Assembly: GCA_026075535.2 (NCBI GenBank)
Contig: AP026546.1
Span: 5,270,001-5,334,000, forward strand
Direction of reading: 5' to 3'
DNA length: 64,000 nt
DNA from: Tricholoma matsutake
Taxonomy: Eukaryota > Basidiomycota > Agaricomycetes > Agaricales > Tricholomataceae
Shown here: piece after piece, positions 42,858-54,579 of the stretch
How the letters are laid out: the number at the start of each line of letters is the position of its first letter
Position numbering within the stretch: the first letter of the stretch is position 1
Position numbers and translations under genes: made by a program
The notes under the pieces: generated by a model
Seen by the model: only the letters and a program-made list of their open reading frames with translations
The model's database searches: none
What the model was told of the DNA's origin: nothing

Positions 42858-43272
42858 CAACATATCACATTTATGGGAATTTGGAAGCCACATATGGATA
42901 TTACTACAAGGTCAAAAGAAACCCCGAAAAATGCTACCAAAATCAAGGCACCAAGCATACGTCGGCTACAATGATGGTGCTGGGGCAGTAAAATATTACA
43001 ATGTGGAAACTCACAAAGTACTTACCTCCTGCAACTTCCAGAATATTACACCTACAGAAAAACCAACTCCTGACCATATTGAAATCACACCCGATTTACT
43101 GCATGAGGGGGAGTCTGCAGGTAGTATGCCACCAATGGGTGTAACAGATTCTGATGATACAACTCAGAACCTTGCGCCCAGGAAGCGGAAATGGAATGAA
43201 ACACAGGAAGATATAAATATGGATGAACTGTGGAAGATGCATGGAATTCATACTGATTATAGGCACCTTTAG
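42858..43272 (+). pseudogene. copia element 2, region between integrase and RT
   Basis: Resumes in frame after the LINE: NISHLWEFGSHIWILLQGQ, RKMLPKSRHQAYVGYNDGAG, VKYYNVETHKVLTSCNFQ, then an acidic linker (TDSDDTTQNLAPRKRKWNE) and HTDYRHL. This matches the segment after integrase in Agaricomycete copia elements. The RT, RNase H and 3' LTR are missing; the sequence stops at the next LTR-like feature. Confidence 0.85.
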
Positions 43273-43554
43273 TGTTGCCGTGACTTGGCTGGTCCCAGGC
43301 TGACTTTGAAAGTCATGACTTTTCTGACATGTGACCAGCTTTCAGCAAGTTTGTATTTGGAAGCCACAACTTTGACTCAAGTCAGCACTTCAAGCCAGTT
43401 TCAGCTGAAGATTAATTGACATGACTTCAGCCAGCTAGTTGTGGTATACTCTATATACCATGATCGAAGGGGTATACTCTATATAGCTACAGAAGTGATA
43501 TAAAGGATAGCTAAGGAATATAACTAAATGCAAGACAAGGGGTCTGATAATTCA
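43273..43554 (+). repeat. Probable solo LTR (282 bp)
   Basis: It starts TGTTGCCG and ends AATTCA, flanked by TTAG on both sides (43269-43272 and 43555-43558), with two TATACTCTATATA words and GATATAAAGG inside. No second copy is in the window. The copia sequence does not continue after it, so it may mark a deletion breakpoint rather than a simple insertion. Confidence 0.45.
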
Positions 43555-43710
43555 TTAGTCCACTGCTATGCCATGTCAGCAGCATTAGCACCACCAGCAA
43601 AGTCAAGATAGGCCAATCTTGCTATTTGGCTCTCACTTTCGAGCCTGAGAGCGCAGTCTGGTGGAAATTCCTTGTTAGTATCAAGCATAAATGTAGTTGG
43701 TGCATAGCAC

Positions 43711-44812
43711 TTACCCAGTTCGACATATGCCAGATTTGTTGTATGCGTTGCATGCACCATGTCTATCCTCACCACCTGATTGCCCACCATCAACACTCCA
43801 ATCAAATGACGAGTCTTTTGGGAATCCCTCTTGTGACAAGAGACCATCAAAAAGGTCATACAAGTAGTTGTAATCAGGTTTATCGTCAAAAGAAAGTGAG
43901 TGCATGTATTCTAGGAATTTGCAAAATTCCACTGGAAGGTTGTGGCACAAGTTGTGCACATTGATTTGTTGTTTGAGTTTCAGCACAAAATCTTCTTCAA
44001 TGTCCTGATGGCCCTCCTGATGGCCCAAGCTCTGCCATGGCAAAGAACCACAGAGGAAGTAGATCAGAATATAAGCAAGCGACTCAAGATCATCCCATCT
44101 ACCTAGCTCCCAACTGATGTGACTGTGAATAGAGGCAAATACAGCCATTCCAGTGAGGCCACGCATGTTAATATATGGAATGTGCATGTGCATGTTTGGA
44201 TCCCTGAACTGCTTTGAAAGCCCAAAATCAATGAGATATACTATGCCAGCCTTCTGCCTGACACCCACAGCAATGTTGTTGGGTTTGAGGTCATGATGAA
44301 GGAAGTTACAAGAGTGCATATATTGGAGATGACGAAGCTGGGCATGGTAGAGATTAGATGTGTTACCATGTAAAAAGCCAGAATTGTGAACTTACCAATT
44401 GCTGGCCTAAGAGTAGGACAGTTTTAATGTTGAATCAAAACTGACATTGAATAAAGAGGTCCTCAAGTGAATGACCAAGCAGATCCATGGCCATCGCGTT
44501 GAAGCCACATTCCATACCAAACCAATGGACTTCAGGAATTCCAACTCCTCCATGAAGTTTGCAGTAAACATAAAACTCATGCTCCAGTGTTTGATGATTG
44601 CTGTTGAGTGGCTCCAGTCTAATGATGATGGGTTGTCCCAACAGAATATCACAAGCAAGGTAAATTTCACCTGCATGCTTATGAGTCATTGAGAGTGGGC
44701 ATAGCATGACTGCATTAAGCTCACCAAACAACCCAGTTCCAACCCTTCCTTGCAATCTGTACCTCCCATCTAACTGAACAATATCCAGGTCCATGACACC
44801 TGCGCGACCCAA
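43711..44812 (-). pseudogene. Casein kinase 1-like protein kinase, three exons, one TGA
   Basis: Exons on the minus strand: 44812-44725, 44670-44396, 44337-43711. Introns 44724-44671 (GTGAGC...GCAG, 54 bp) and 44395-44338 (GTAAGT...CCAG, 58 bp) both splice in frame. Kinase motifs: glycine loop GRVGTGLFGEIYLA, then IIIRLE where CK1 has the catalytic Lys (Arg here); LGHSLEDLFIQC; HHDLKPNN (CK1: HRD); DFGLSKQFRD; DDLESLAYILIYFLCGSLPW; and FDDKPDYNYLYDLF. A TGA at 44435-44437 falls after CQF in exon 2, where CK1s read GRKFSLKT. With both the stop and the Lys to Arg change it is unlikely to be an active kinase. A 3' exon in 43566-43700 is possible. Confidence 0.8.
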
Positions 44813-45136
44813 GCTGACTGGAAGTGAAAAAGATCAGATCTCATAGATGGATTGAGCAAGACATTACACACAAACAATGAAGCATCGATGTTACAATATA
44901 GTACACAGGATAAATGGATACAGATTACAGATTACAATGGATGATAGCAGATGATAGCCCGATACACGCACTTTCAACTTCTCATTACTCAAGTACTCAT
45001 GAGTCACATCATCAGGGAATCAGGGTTTCTTTGGTTTTGTCATCCGCTATTTGTCATCACTATCTAGGACAGGCAGATTCTGTATCTGGCTGAATTACCA
45101 TGTAACATTATGGTCAAGCTTGGGCAAACATGAGGG
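44813..45136. other. Spacer between the CK1-like relic and Plavaka relic
   Basis: No feature recognised. Confidence 0.3.
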
Positions 45137-48100
45137 CTAGCATTGAAATTGCGGTGTCATTACAAGCAGGTTGTGTGAATCAGGCTTCGAAGTTTCATAT
45201 GGACATGTTGTTGTAGACCTACCATCTGGCAAAACAGACCACTGTTTAGTTTTCTGCAAATTGTTTAGTGCACACTCTAAGTGTTCCAACATGCTGGGAA
45301 TGCAGATTCCAGCATGGACAGGGAATGGACACCATTCTGTCATATTTTTACTTGTACGACAATCTGTCATGCCGAACAACTGTATTGTTTGCACATAGTC
45401 TCCCAATGCATGTAGCTTATAAGTGAATAAGCTGAACAGTTTTGCTTTTGGCTTGATGTTTGACTTTGCAGCTGGCTCCAACCCTTGTGGTGTGGTCCCT
45501 TCCACAACCTGAGGAACTGGGTGATCTGCAGGCCTACCTGAACTGCCACTTGATGATGCTTTCTGGGATGCCCTTTTATGTTTGTGGTGATCACGGGCCT
45601 CTGCCTCTCTTGGTAGCTCAACAGGTTTAAATTCCTCAGCCCATACCTCGAAAGATCGTAACTCATGCCCAATTGCAACTGTGGCCTGGTCCAGCTGATT
45701 TAATGTATGCTCAGTGTGCATCCTAAGCTTTTCAAGGGCATGCCACTCAGCCAAATGGAAAAGTAATGTCATAAGTTTGTGGTTATAAGGTTCAGGAAGT
45801 AAGCTTTCTGCTGAAGGTATCATGTTCTACAGATTCAAGTGGGTCAGCTTTTTACAAGATCACTTATAGCTTCATAAGGCATGCTACCTGTAGCAAGTCT
45901 TCAAAATCCCTTGTGTATCCAACCCAAATGTAGGTATTTGACAAAATCTACTTGAGATGTTAACCGAGGAAGGCAGGGCATTATAAAATTGCAAAGGTTA
46001 CCCTCAATTCAATTCTACTACTGCACTGCCATCTTTTACAGCGGAATGTAGAACCCAAATGATATGTATAAATGTTGCTTTCCAGACACCTAGCTCAAAT
46101 TCGTGCATCAAATCAACAATGAGCATGGGGTATGGGTCAAAGCCTAATGGTCCTAACTTCTCTGCAAAAGCATTCTAAATAATGGATTATCACTTTATGT
46201 AAAAATAGGACTGGTATCTAGCATGTACCACAGTTGGAACTAATGTCATTGGTTTCAGTATGCGCTCAACTACTGCAGAATTCACAAGATACCCAGAGGA
46301 ATAGATAAGGGTTCGAGCCCTGTTTACCAAATTTGAAAGGTATGAGTGTAACAGAGCAATGCAACCTTTTGTATCACGCTGCTGCCCTAATTGGTTGAAC
46401 TCAGCTGTGGGAATTGTACACCGGGGGCATATACGATCACCTTTATTGTGTGTGGTACTTAATTGTACTCTATTGTGATTTAATCAGTAGTATAGAAGTG
46501 GAGTAGCATTGTAGTGCAACTTACTTTTCAGGAAAATCAGCAGAGTATGTGAAAATACGAGGGTAAACGCATCATTGAATGCCATCTGCGCATGTTAAGA
46601 CAATTCCATGCTGGTACACATGTAAAAAGTTGTCATCCAGCAGAAGCTGCCAGATTTCATGCACCAGTTCACGATGGCAGTGCATTTTGAGGGCTGATCT
46701 CCAACTTTGTGAGGATGCAAAATCCATGAAAAATTCATCAATGTTGTTGGGAACCTTTGAATAGCAAAATATAAGCAATGGAAAATGGAGAGGGTCCATG
46801 GACATACTGAAGGTATATAGGCCACATGGTGGCAGGTGCCCAAGTTTGGTTGAGCCTGGACATACTTGGATAGATTTGCAAAATACATATATATTGGCCA
46901 TACCTCAGCGGTGCCGAAGCTCGCAAGATGTGTCATATCAGACCAGAACATGAGTCCTGCGATTACCTTCTCCAACTTACACCCTGGCTCATTGCATTGC
47001 TTCTGAAGTGCATCGTGCACTTCTATCCAGACATTGCTTGTGAAAGCTTCATCAAATATGCGAGTCTCAGCCTTCATTTCTGGGTTGATGTATATTTGCT
47101 TGAAAGGGGATAGGTGAAATTGTTTTGCAATATCCTCACTCCAAGCCACCTTGATTACTTCCATTAAAGGGCAGAAGTGAAATCCAGGGATTGTGAATGT
47201 CCAATTTGGTGGTGATGGCTTAACCCTAGAGGCTACTGGCACTTCTATATCCACCTTGACCTTGCGCCAACCATCTCCTGAAAATGGGGTGTTGCCTGGT
47301 GCTACAGGAGAAAAAGCTGCATCCATCTGCTGATTCTCTCGGTGGGCATTGAATGACCCTAGGTTCTCCAGCTTGAAATCTGGGGAAGACAATACCTCCC
47401 TCCCAAGGCGGGTAACCTCAGCCTCAGTTTTCAGAGTGCTGCCTGAGTTTACCCAGTTCATGAGTAGGAATTTTGACATATTCTGAAGTGGCCAAGGGGG
47501 AGGGGTGTGTGCAGTGTCAGGTAGGTTCCTTTTCTCTGGAGAAGTGGAGGGGAGGCCTGTCTTGAAATTGACTAAATCCTCTGGAACAAGGATCATATGA
47601 TGGGCAGTGGTTATATTCATGCAAAAGTCCAAAACTACTAGCAGCTATACGCATGAAGTCTCACACATGCAGAATTACTTGATGAATAAAAGGCTTTGTT
47701 GCAGGAGCAGGTTGTTCAACAGGGATGGGTGGAGCAGGTTATCTTCAAAGCATTTTGGATGGCAATATTTTTGCTGGGGCCATGCAGTTCATGTAAGTGT
47801 TGGTTGAAAAGAGAGTGAGGGTGAAATCAGAGGTGTTAGGCTCAAACTGATGGGGGAGATTGGGTGGAATACATTTGTAGGGTGACCTTCGGCATTTTGG
47901 AGGGTTTCAGCATTGTCGTTGCTAGTTGATGGTGCACAATTCTGTGAAAAGGAAAAGTCAACATTGTATGCATTGTGACTCTGACCTCATGCAGACTAGA
48001 TGTTTGCATGTGACTAGACTTACATTTATCCTCTCCTTGTGAAATGCAAGTTCCATTGGCTCTTTGTGAATTTTGCTTACCCTCCTCAGTTCCATCCGAA

Positions 48101-48251
48101 GGGATTGAGCAGTTCTATAGATTGGACAGTGGGTCTGATGCCTTGTGAGACCTGCTTGGGCAGTGAATGAAAATAGACATGGGCAAGAACAGGTGTGTGT
48201 CATAGTGAGAGATATTATCAGTATGATGATGACATGCAGTATTGCCTGCAT
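45137..48251 (-). pseudogene. Plavaka-type (CACTA-related) transposase, decayed
   Basis: Minus-strand pieces in family order. The N-terminal zinc finger CSCPCLFSFTAQAGLTRHQTHC is at 48251-47958. The long block 47632-46595 has FSGDGWRKVKVDIEVPV, KLEKVIAGLMFWSDMTHLAS, AEVWPIYMYFANLSKYVQ and PNLGTCHHVAYIPS. Next come RIFTYSADFPEK, an intron (GTAAGT at about 46528), ICPRCTIP and PYPMLIVDLMHEFELGVWKA. The C-terminal part 45823-45137 has LLFHLAEWHALEKLRMHT, ELPREAEARD and YKLHALGDYVQTI. The frame is broken at several points, including a TGA at 46572-46574 (GIQ-CVYPRIF, Arg expected). No terminal inverted repeats were located. Confidence 0.75.
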
Positions 48252-48657
48252 AGTGCTGTCAGCGGTTTGACTCAGGTGGTCTGGCAGTAACTCTTTACTA
48301 CCTGCATTGCTTAAAATGGCATGAAGTAACCACTGAAGTCTGCATTGGGGAACCCTGAAATTTATAAGCGGTGTAGAAACTACACAACCAAATTAAAGTT
48401 AGATATCAAAGGCCCGGGAGAGGCCGGAGGGCAGCGAGAAAAGGTGAAGACAGGTACAGAGAAGGAGAAAAGACCTCAGGTCAAAATATAGCTAATGATG
48501 AAAGGTTGTGAATTGCAAGGAAGATACAATATAGTATGCTAGAAAATGCACTGGCAAGTGAAGAATGTCGAAACAAGCACCATACTTGAGAGAGAATGTG
48601 TATGTAGCAACACCTATAGGCTATGTGGCATGTCCCAGCCTACATTGCTTGCGTGGA
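48252..48657. other. Spacer between Plavaka and JmjC genes
   Basis: No gene or repeat recognised. Confidence 0.3.
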
Positions 48658-50363
48658 TCACAAGTGGCAGCTGGCTGTGGGTAAGCAGGTTTCAATAGTT
48701 AGAAAGGAGGATGTTATACCTTGACCTTCCCCATTGCTCAGATCACTATCACTTTCCTTTGAATCACTGGAGGAATCACCTGAGGAATGTCCATCGGTAT
48801 CTGATTCAACATCAGCAACCAGTTTCATGTACTGCTGTATAAATTCCCTGTCGACCACAGTTGCCCCAAGGGTGAAGACATCATCACCTTTAATTTCATG
48901 GTAAAATGCTGTGGTTTGATAAAACTTGAATGCTTACTTGGTTTGGCAAATGAAGTGGACTGCCACGTTTGACCCTGAACCACATATTTGGTTCCCAACC
49001 AATCAAAACCTTTCTCAAGCACTCCACGGGAAGCTAGGGCATGAGGGAAATACTTTCTTGCTAAACTTTCCAGAATTTCCACTGTGCACTCCAGCTCATC
49101 ACCATGAATGTTCTTCTTCTCTGCCAACCTTTTGTAGGAAATCAATGTGTTAATCTACTGGAAGAACAAGTCTTTGAATATAATTTTGCCATCCACACCG
49201 CGGTCTGCCTCTCTGTCATAAAACATGTAGCATGCACACCACCAGCTACGAAGGTCTCTGGACAAGCCATGGGCGTGGATTGTGCATAGCTGATCATAGT
49301 CGCGATCATGATCACACTGGTATTTCTTCTTGTATGCCAGTGGATTGATTAGGTTGCTGAGCTCCATGATGATACACAGCATGAATAGGTCAATCGTTCC
49401 TTCAAAGGTAGAGATGTCTGGAATGTGGGGGGTGGGCGGCGCCATCAACAAATTATGTTTAGACCCACACTTAACATGGATGTAGTGAGTGTAAACAACC
49501 AGCCTTCACAGCAGAAGGTGTGCATCCTGAGTATGCTCTGTGTTTGTTATATTTCTGCTTGCAACAAACATGTGATGAATTCCAAAGATGGTGTCCCAGA
49601 TCATTGACATTGCATAAAAATGCCCCCCATGACAAATTGCAGACTGTGGCATGACAACAAAGTGTGGTGTGTTGGGCTGCATGATCCTATTCCATAATAA
49701 GGAGATTCCTGGAGGGCACAAGTGGAGTAAAACTTACAGTCGAGATCCAGGAAGAAGAAGGACCACCTCAAGATCCCACTTGTTGAAGTTAGGACCGTTG
49801 ATGTGAAATTCCTCTGTGAAAAGGGTGGGATGGGAGAAATGATCTGAGTCAGGCTTGGGCCGTGTGACGATCCACCATTTTTGGCCAGTTTGTGTATCAA
49901 TGTAAGTACCAAAACTATTGCAGTCAATGTGCCATAGATGGTGGGCACCTGAAGTTGCCGCCAGTCCCCATTGAGTGCTTGTCACCAGAAACAATACATT
50001 GCAGCCACACACTGGCAAATCAACAGTGCCATTGAATGCTGCAAGATCTGAAGCAATGGTTGTAGGAGGATGGGGGGCTGATAGCATTGGGAAGTCCAGT
50101 GCATTGAGGATCTTGGATTTTTTTTCATGACATTGAAGCATGTCTTTGAGAGTGCCCTTCTGGTGGTGAGATTCAGTACTAAATGTGTTTTCTTTTGAGT
50201 AGTCTATCATGTTAAGGCCATCAGCAAAGATACAAGGAGTCATAAATTCACAGGACACACCGTGAATGGTCACGGATTTGTAAAGATCTCCCAGCATGCT
50301 CAAGCCCCTTTCATCAAAGCTGAAGGTTGGTTCAAATTGATCATATATGATGATATTTTTTCC
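48658..50363 (-). pseudogene. JmjC (cupin) domain protein, multi-exon, decayed
   Basis: Exon 50363-49738 reads YDQFEPTFSFDERG, WGLAATSGAHHLWHIDCNSFGTYIDT and WDLEVVLLLPGSRL. A 51-bp intron (49737-49687, GTAAGT...ATAG) splices in frame to MQPNTPHFVVMPQSAICHGGHFY and FVASRNITNTEHTQDAH. The HID pair and the later His in NTPHF are the expected iron ligands of a JmjC dioxygenase, so the pocket looks intact. Later exons hold DISTFEGTIDLFMLC and an acidic Ser-rich tail (GHSSGDSSSDSKESDSDLSN). A TGA at 49506-49508 (HLLL-RLVVY) truncates it. Such JmjC genes form large families in Agaricomycetes; substrates are unknown. Confidence 0.7.
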
Positions 50364-50529
50364 CCTATATATTGCTTGTATCTCTCGGTCACTTTTCCCC
50401 TCAACTTCTTGTTTAGATGATGATGATACTCAACCTGGGAAAACCACCAAAACAGCCAATGAGGCAACTGATGATATTTGCATGAGTCAGAGGAAGGGTG
50501 CAAGATGTTCCGAATATTTGTGGTCCAAC

Positions 50530-51600
50530 CTATAGGAAGACGACTAGTTGATATTAGTCGTAAAGGTAGTTCTATAAGAGATGAAGGTGTTTGGTGCGGT
50601 CCAATGGAGTATCGATCGATATCGAGGACAATCAACAAGATCGATGGCAAATGATGTTTATTGTTGAGGGTCGATGTGCAATGTCTAAGGACTTTTGGTG
50701 GATCGATAGTATACAAAGGTTGTAGCTGATGGCTATGAAGTGTTGGAATGGTTACTAGTGCTAATGATAAGAGGATCGAAGGAAGATCAAGGATGATGAT
50801 GATTGCAGAGGTTTCTCGTCGATCAAGAAAACTCGTAGAAGCTTAGATTGTTTTAGAGGATAGATTGGATGCTTAGAACTGTATACGAGGCAATATGTGA
50901 AGATGATTTCTTTTTTTTTTCCAGGTAGATACTACAGAGTTTTATATGTTATAAAGAAACTTCCTAAAATGGTATAAGAAACATGTGTAGAACATGAGGC
51001 AGAAGTTATGAGTTAAGACATGAGGCCAAAAGGAGACTGGAATCCGAACAAGAAAGAGATATATCATATGATGAAGGAGTAATAAAGGGTATAGAACTAA
51101 AAAGAGACTGTCCTTTGTGTATAAACCATGCTAAGTCCCACAATAATCTGTCCAGCAGGTTCTGTATGTGATAGGGACTTGGAACGAGGCTGACCTACTA
51201 TCAGCAGGTTTGAGCACAAGTTGGAATACTCCCTGGAACATGGTATTCCACCATTTAAATAACAAATGTGGCGCCCGATGTCACTTGTAGTCTCTCAATA
51301 TTGATCGATAACTCTCGATGATGGTCAACAATGTTCAATCGTGGTCGCAGTTGTTTGAAGTTGATCAGGGATGTTCAATGTTCATTCAGAGGGATCTTAG
51401 GGGCTTTCGAGGTAGTCCTAAGGTTGTGTGATGTGGTTTCTAAGTATGATCAATGTCGCTGGTGATGTTTTGATGTGGTCGATATGATATTGCAATCGAT
51501 AGATTTGGTCAGGAGTGGTTGCGCTGCTTCTGGGACCTTGTGGGAGTTAGCTGATGTGATTAGAATATGGTTGTAATGGTGAATAGGCCTTTGAGCTGAG
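50530..51600. repeat. TCGAT-rich gene-free block, possible large solo LTR
   Basis: Many GATCGA/TCGATG words, a T-run plus AT-rich centre near 50910-51080, and no frame. The style and a few words match 12720-13680 on the opposite strand. The ends were not defined. Confidence 0.3.
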
Positions 51601-52217
51601 GAGACAACCTATCAACAATACAGAAGATAGACTTGTCAGGACTTGCCATCCATAGTGGTCGGTGGTCCTTGTAGCCTGCTATGACAGCCTGATGAACCTC
51701 CTCAAACATCATAAGCTCTTTCTTGAACTATTGTGACACTGGGTGTTAGAAGAGCACAGCAGGGATGACTCTAAGCTTACATGGAAAGATGGAACATATG
51801 TCACTGATTCAATGCTGCCGGGAGCCCACAGTTCTACAGGTTTCCCTACGAATTTTTGCTGCACATAAAATCTGAGTTACACACCATCATGCACTTGTAA
51901 TTGCACACACCTTTCCATTTGTTGACAAATTTGGCTTTCCTGGCTCCACCTGCCAGCCAATTTAGTACACTCTGTCCCTGTAAGCTGATAAATCGCTGAC
52001 CATGTCTTGGGTCAAGTCAATCATGTCAACAAGTCCCCCAAATTTGATCTCCTCAAAATAGCTTCTCTCAATAGATTATGGGTGAGGGTTGGGCTTCAAT
52101 CCAGCTTCTGGTTTTGGTTTTGGTTTTGGTTCAGGGGGTGAGGGTTCATCCTTTTTCCTTGATTTTGCCTTTTTATTGACAGTGGGTTTCAACTTGCCTC
52201 TGTTCATACCTTCACGT
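51601..52217 (-). pseudogene. Degenerate gypsy 2 spacer after protease
   Basis: On the minus strand fragments such as KKAKSRKKDEPSPPEPKPKPKPEAG (partly from a TTTTGG repeat at 52111-52137) and SYFEEIKFGGLVDM follow the protease. This is where a Lys/Pro-rich linker to RT would be. The RT itself is missing. Confidence 0.4.
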
Positions 52218-52999
52218 TCACACTGGCTTCTCCATCTTCACGATATTCTTGTCCCATGACTGTCCTCCACAAATTGCTCTAAAGGTTTGCTTCTGCTCTT
52301 CTTTCTCAATCATGACTGGAACTTCCCCATTTGGCATTTCCTCATCCTCCACTTCCTCCATCATAACAGAATGCTTCCTTGGACGTTCTTTCTCTCTCTT
52401 TTTCCTTTTCTCCTGCTTCATCTTCCTCCCATACACATTACATTCCTTAGGACAACGAGTCATTTGTACTTTCCCAGTTTTCCAATCAATTTCGGGATTA
52501 TGCTTCTGTAACCACGGACATCCTATTATTAGATTGGTTTTCCCAAGATCGCACACTTCAAATATGGCTCACTCCTGATGCTCCTGATACTTTAGTACCA
52601 TAGTCACCTCCTCCTTGATAGTTCCTCCATGATTGACGGTTCCATTAATATTGTACACCATTATAGGTTGCACCAGCTTGCATGTGCTAATACTGTTTCC
52701 AGTAATTAAGAACCAATTAATAAATAATTTGTAGCACCACTATCAAGCAACACTTCCACATCAATCACTGCATGTGTATCCACTGTCTTCAGTCCCACAG
52801 TCAAGGTGATTTCGGGTTCTATTCGCGCAGAGCAAACAAAGAATTTAGGTGTTTTCGGAAATAGTGCATGACAATTTTCTTTGTCACGTGATTCAGAACA
52901 GTTGTACTCCTCCTCGATTTCCTTTTCTGATTTACTCTGGGTTTCCTTGGATACTAATACATTGTAACAATTCTGGGTCACCAATGGGGAAACCTTCAC
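52218..52999 (-). pseudogene. gypsy 2 aspartic protease, frameshifted
   Basis: Overlaps the end of gag by four bases in another frame. The active site is VEVLLDSGATNYLLI (DSGAT intact). It then shifts frame near 52715, has a TGA at 52569-52571 (QE-AIFEVCDLG, Arg expected), and continues DLGKTNLIIGCPWLQKHNPEIDW with a Lys/Arg/Glu-rich tail. The overlap suggests gag-pro expression by frameshifting. Confidence 0.75.
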
Positions 53000-54093
53000 T
53001 GGGACTCTTCCACAAAATTCTTCTGCCTGCCTTCCTCCGGCTTCACTTCCTCAATTGTGGCTTCCCTAATCTTTCTTTTCTGCCTACAATTCCTAGCAAT
53101 GTGTCCTAACTGCCCACAGTTAAAACATTTAAGTGGGGCTTGTCTCCCTGCTTGATCAACCTCCATTGCCTCTGCTGGTGCTGCTGACTCTGTAACTATA
53201 GGTGTCACTGCCATGGCCAGTGGCTGTGCCCTCGGAGCTTGCATCTGAGGCGCCTTTCCTTTCTCGGACTTTCCTCCTGATGACTTTCCAAATTTACTAC
53301 TTCTGTACATCAACTTTGACTCCGCCTGTTCCTGCCGATATTGCTGGTCAAGGTGCATTGCCCAATTATACCACTTATCCAACTTCTCTGGCATAGAAGG
53401 TAGTCGGTAGATAGACTTGAATAAAGAGGGATTTAATCCTGCTTTCAAAAACTCTACCAACACGGCTTCTCCCATATCCGTTTGCAAAGCTTCTGCTTTG
53501 AACTGCAAAATAAATTCATCTGCTGTTAGGGAACCTTGGTGCATGGTCTTTAATTTAGCATTGGCCGTTGCCTTTGGATTAGGGTCTCCAAACTGTGCCT
53601 CCAATCTCTCCAGAAATTCCTTGAAGGTTGCAAATGGTTTATTTCCTGTGGCAATTTGATTAATAGCCTTGTTTCTCCAGAACTGTGCTTTCCCCCCCTG
53701 AATGTATGAGAGAGCAAACATAATCCTAGACTTGGCTGTATGAAACTCTGGCTTCCTCCCATGGATGTACAATACTATAGAGCTGATGAAGGATTTTGTA
53801 TTCTCCATGGTACTGTCAAAGATTTGCAGGGATGTGTACTTAGGTAAGCACACTTTTCCATTTCCGGATTTCTCCGCCATCTCATCCTCCTGTGACATCC
53901 ACTCCACCATCTCCTCCATCTCATCATCTGATTCTACTGTCATCTCTGGCTGTACTTCTGCTTGTCTGGGCTGTGATGCTGCCAACACTGACACTAATTG
54001 CAACATTTGCACTGTAAGCACATCAATTTTTGCCTCTAGTGCTGGTGTGGGAACGGGATTAGGGCCAGGATTAGAAGTTGAAGGTTTGGACAT
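52996..54093 (-). CDS. gypsy 2 Gag, intact
   Basis: 365 residues without a stop. N-terminal Pro/Ser segment, acidic stretch (VESDDEMEEMVEWMSQEDE), Gag core (LPKYTSLQIFDSTMENTKSF, SYIQGGKAQFWRNKAI, EFLERLEAQFGDPNPKATA, then MHQGSLTADEFILQFKAEA) and one CCHC knuckle CFNCGQLGHIARNC before a basic tail. This is a standard retrotransposon Gag that would form particles and bind RNA. It is strikingly intact next to a broken protease and absent RT, so it is either young or under some constraint. ATG at 54093 is chosen as first in frame. Confidence 0.88.
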   Translation of the reverse strand: MSKPSTSNPGPNPVPTPALEAKIDVLTVQMLQLVSVLAASQPRQAEVQPEMTVESDDEMEEMVEWMSQEDEMAEKSGNGKVCLPKYTSLQIFDSTMENTKSFISSIVLYIHGRKPEFHTAKSRIMFALSYIQGGKAQFWRNKAINQIATGNKPFATFKEFLERLEAQFGDPNPKATANAKLKTMHQGSLTADEFILQFKAEALQTDMGEAVLVEFLKAGLNPSLFKSIYRLPSMPEKLDKWYNWAMHLDQQYRQEQAESKLMYRSSKFGKSSGGKSEKGKAPQMQAPRAQPLAMAVTPIVTESAAPAEAMEVDQAGRQAPLKCFNCGQLGHIARNCRQKRKIREATIEEVKPEEGRQKNFVEESQ

Positions 54094-54579
54094 AATTGTA
54101 AAATCTGTGATGAATCACTTCTTCAACAAATTCAAGATTTGTTCTTCAGGATCTCTCCAAATGTTTATGGGTCATGTGATCATTCATTGATCGTTCGTCA
54201 ATGGTTCGTCGTTTGTCAGGTTCCTAATTTGACACTTCGGATCAATAACCCTTCCAACAGTGCCTGATCTTGGAGATAACACTGAATTTGGCTTGTAACT
54301 AAAATAGTCGTCCAAATAGAGTGATGTAAATCGTGACTAAACCAGATCCAATCGGTTGTTTGGTTGCAGCTGTCCTAATGATGAGCGCTGCCTCTCGATC
54401 ACTGGCAGTTGCAATGTAAGGCAAGGCCTGGCATTGGCTTACCAAAGAAAAGGTAGATTACATATATACAAGTACTTCTGGCTCATGCTGAAAGGATGAG
54501 TAATTGGATGTGGCGCAGTGAAACAATGATGTATGCGCAAGTAAGAGAAGGCACACTAATATGGGAAGTTGTGTTCTTC
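54094..54579. other. Gypsy 2 leader/LTR region, boundaries unresolved
   Basis: On the minus strand upstream of gag there is a TTTGGAGAGATCC word about 70 bp before the ATG that may be a primer site, and TGTTGGAAGGG further up that could start an LTR. No second LTR copy is present, so neither is firm. Confidence 0.3.
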
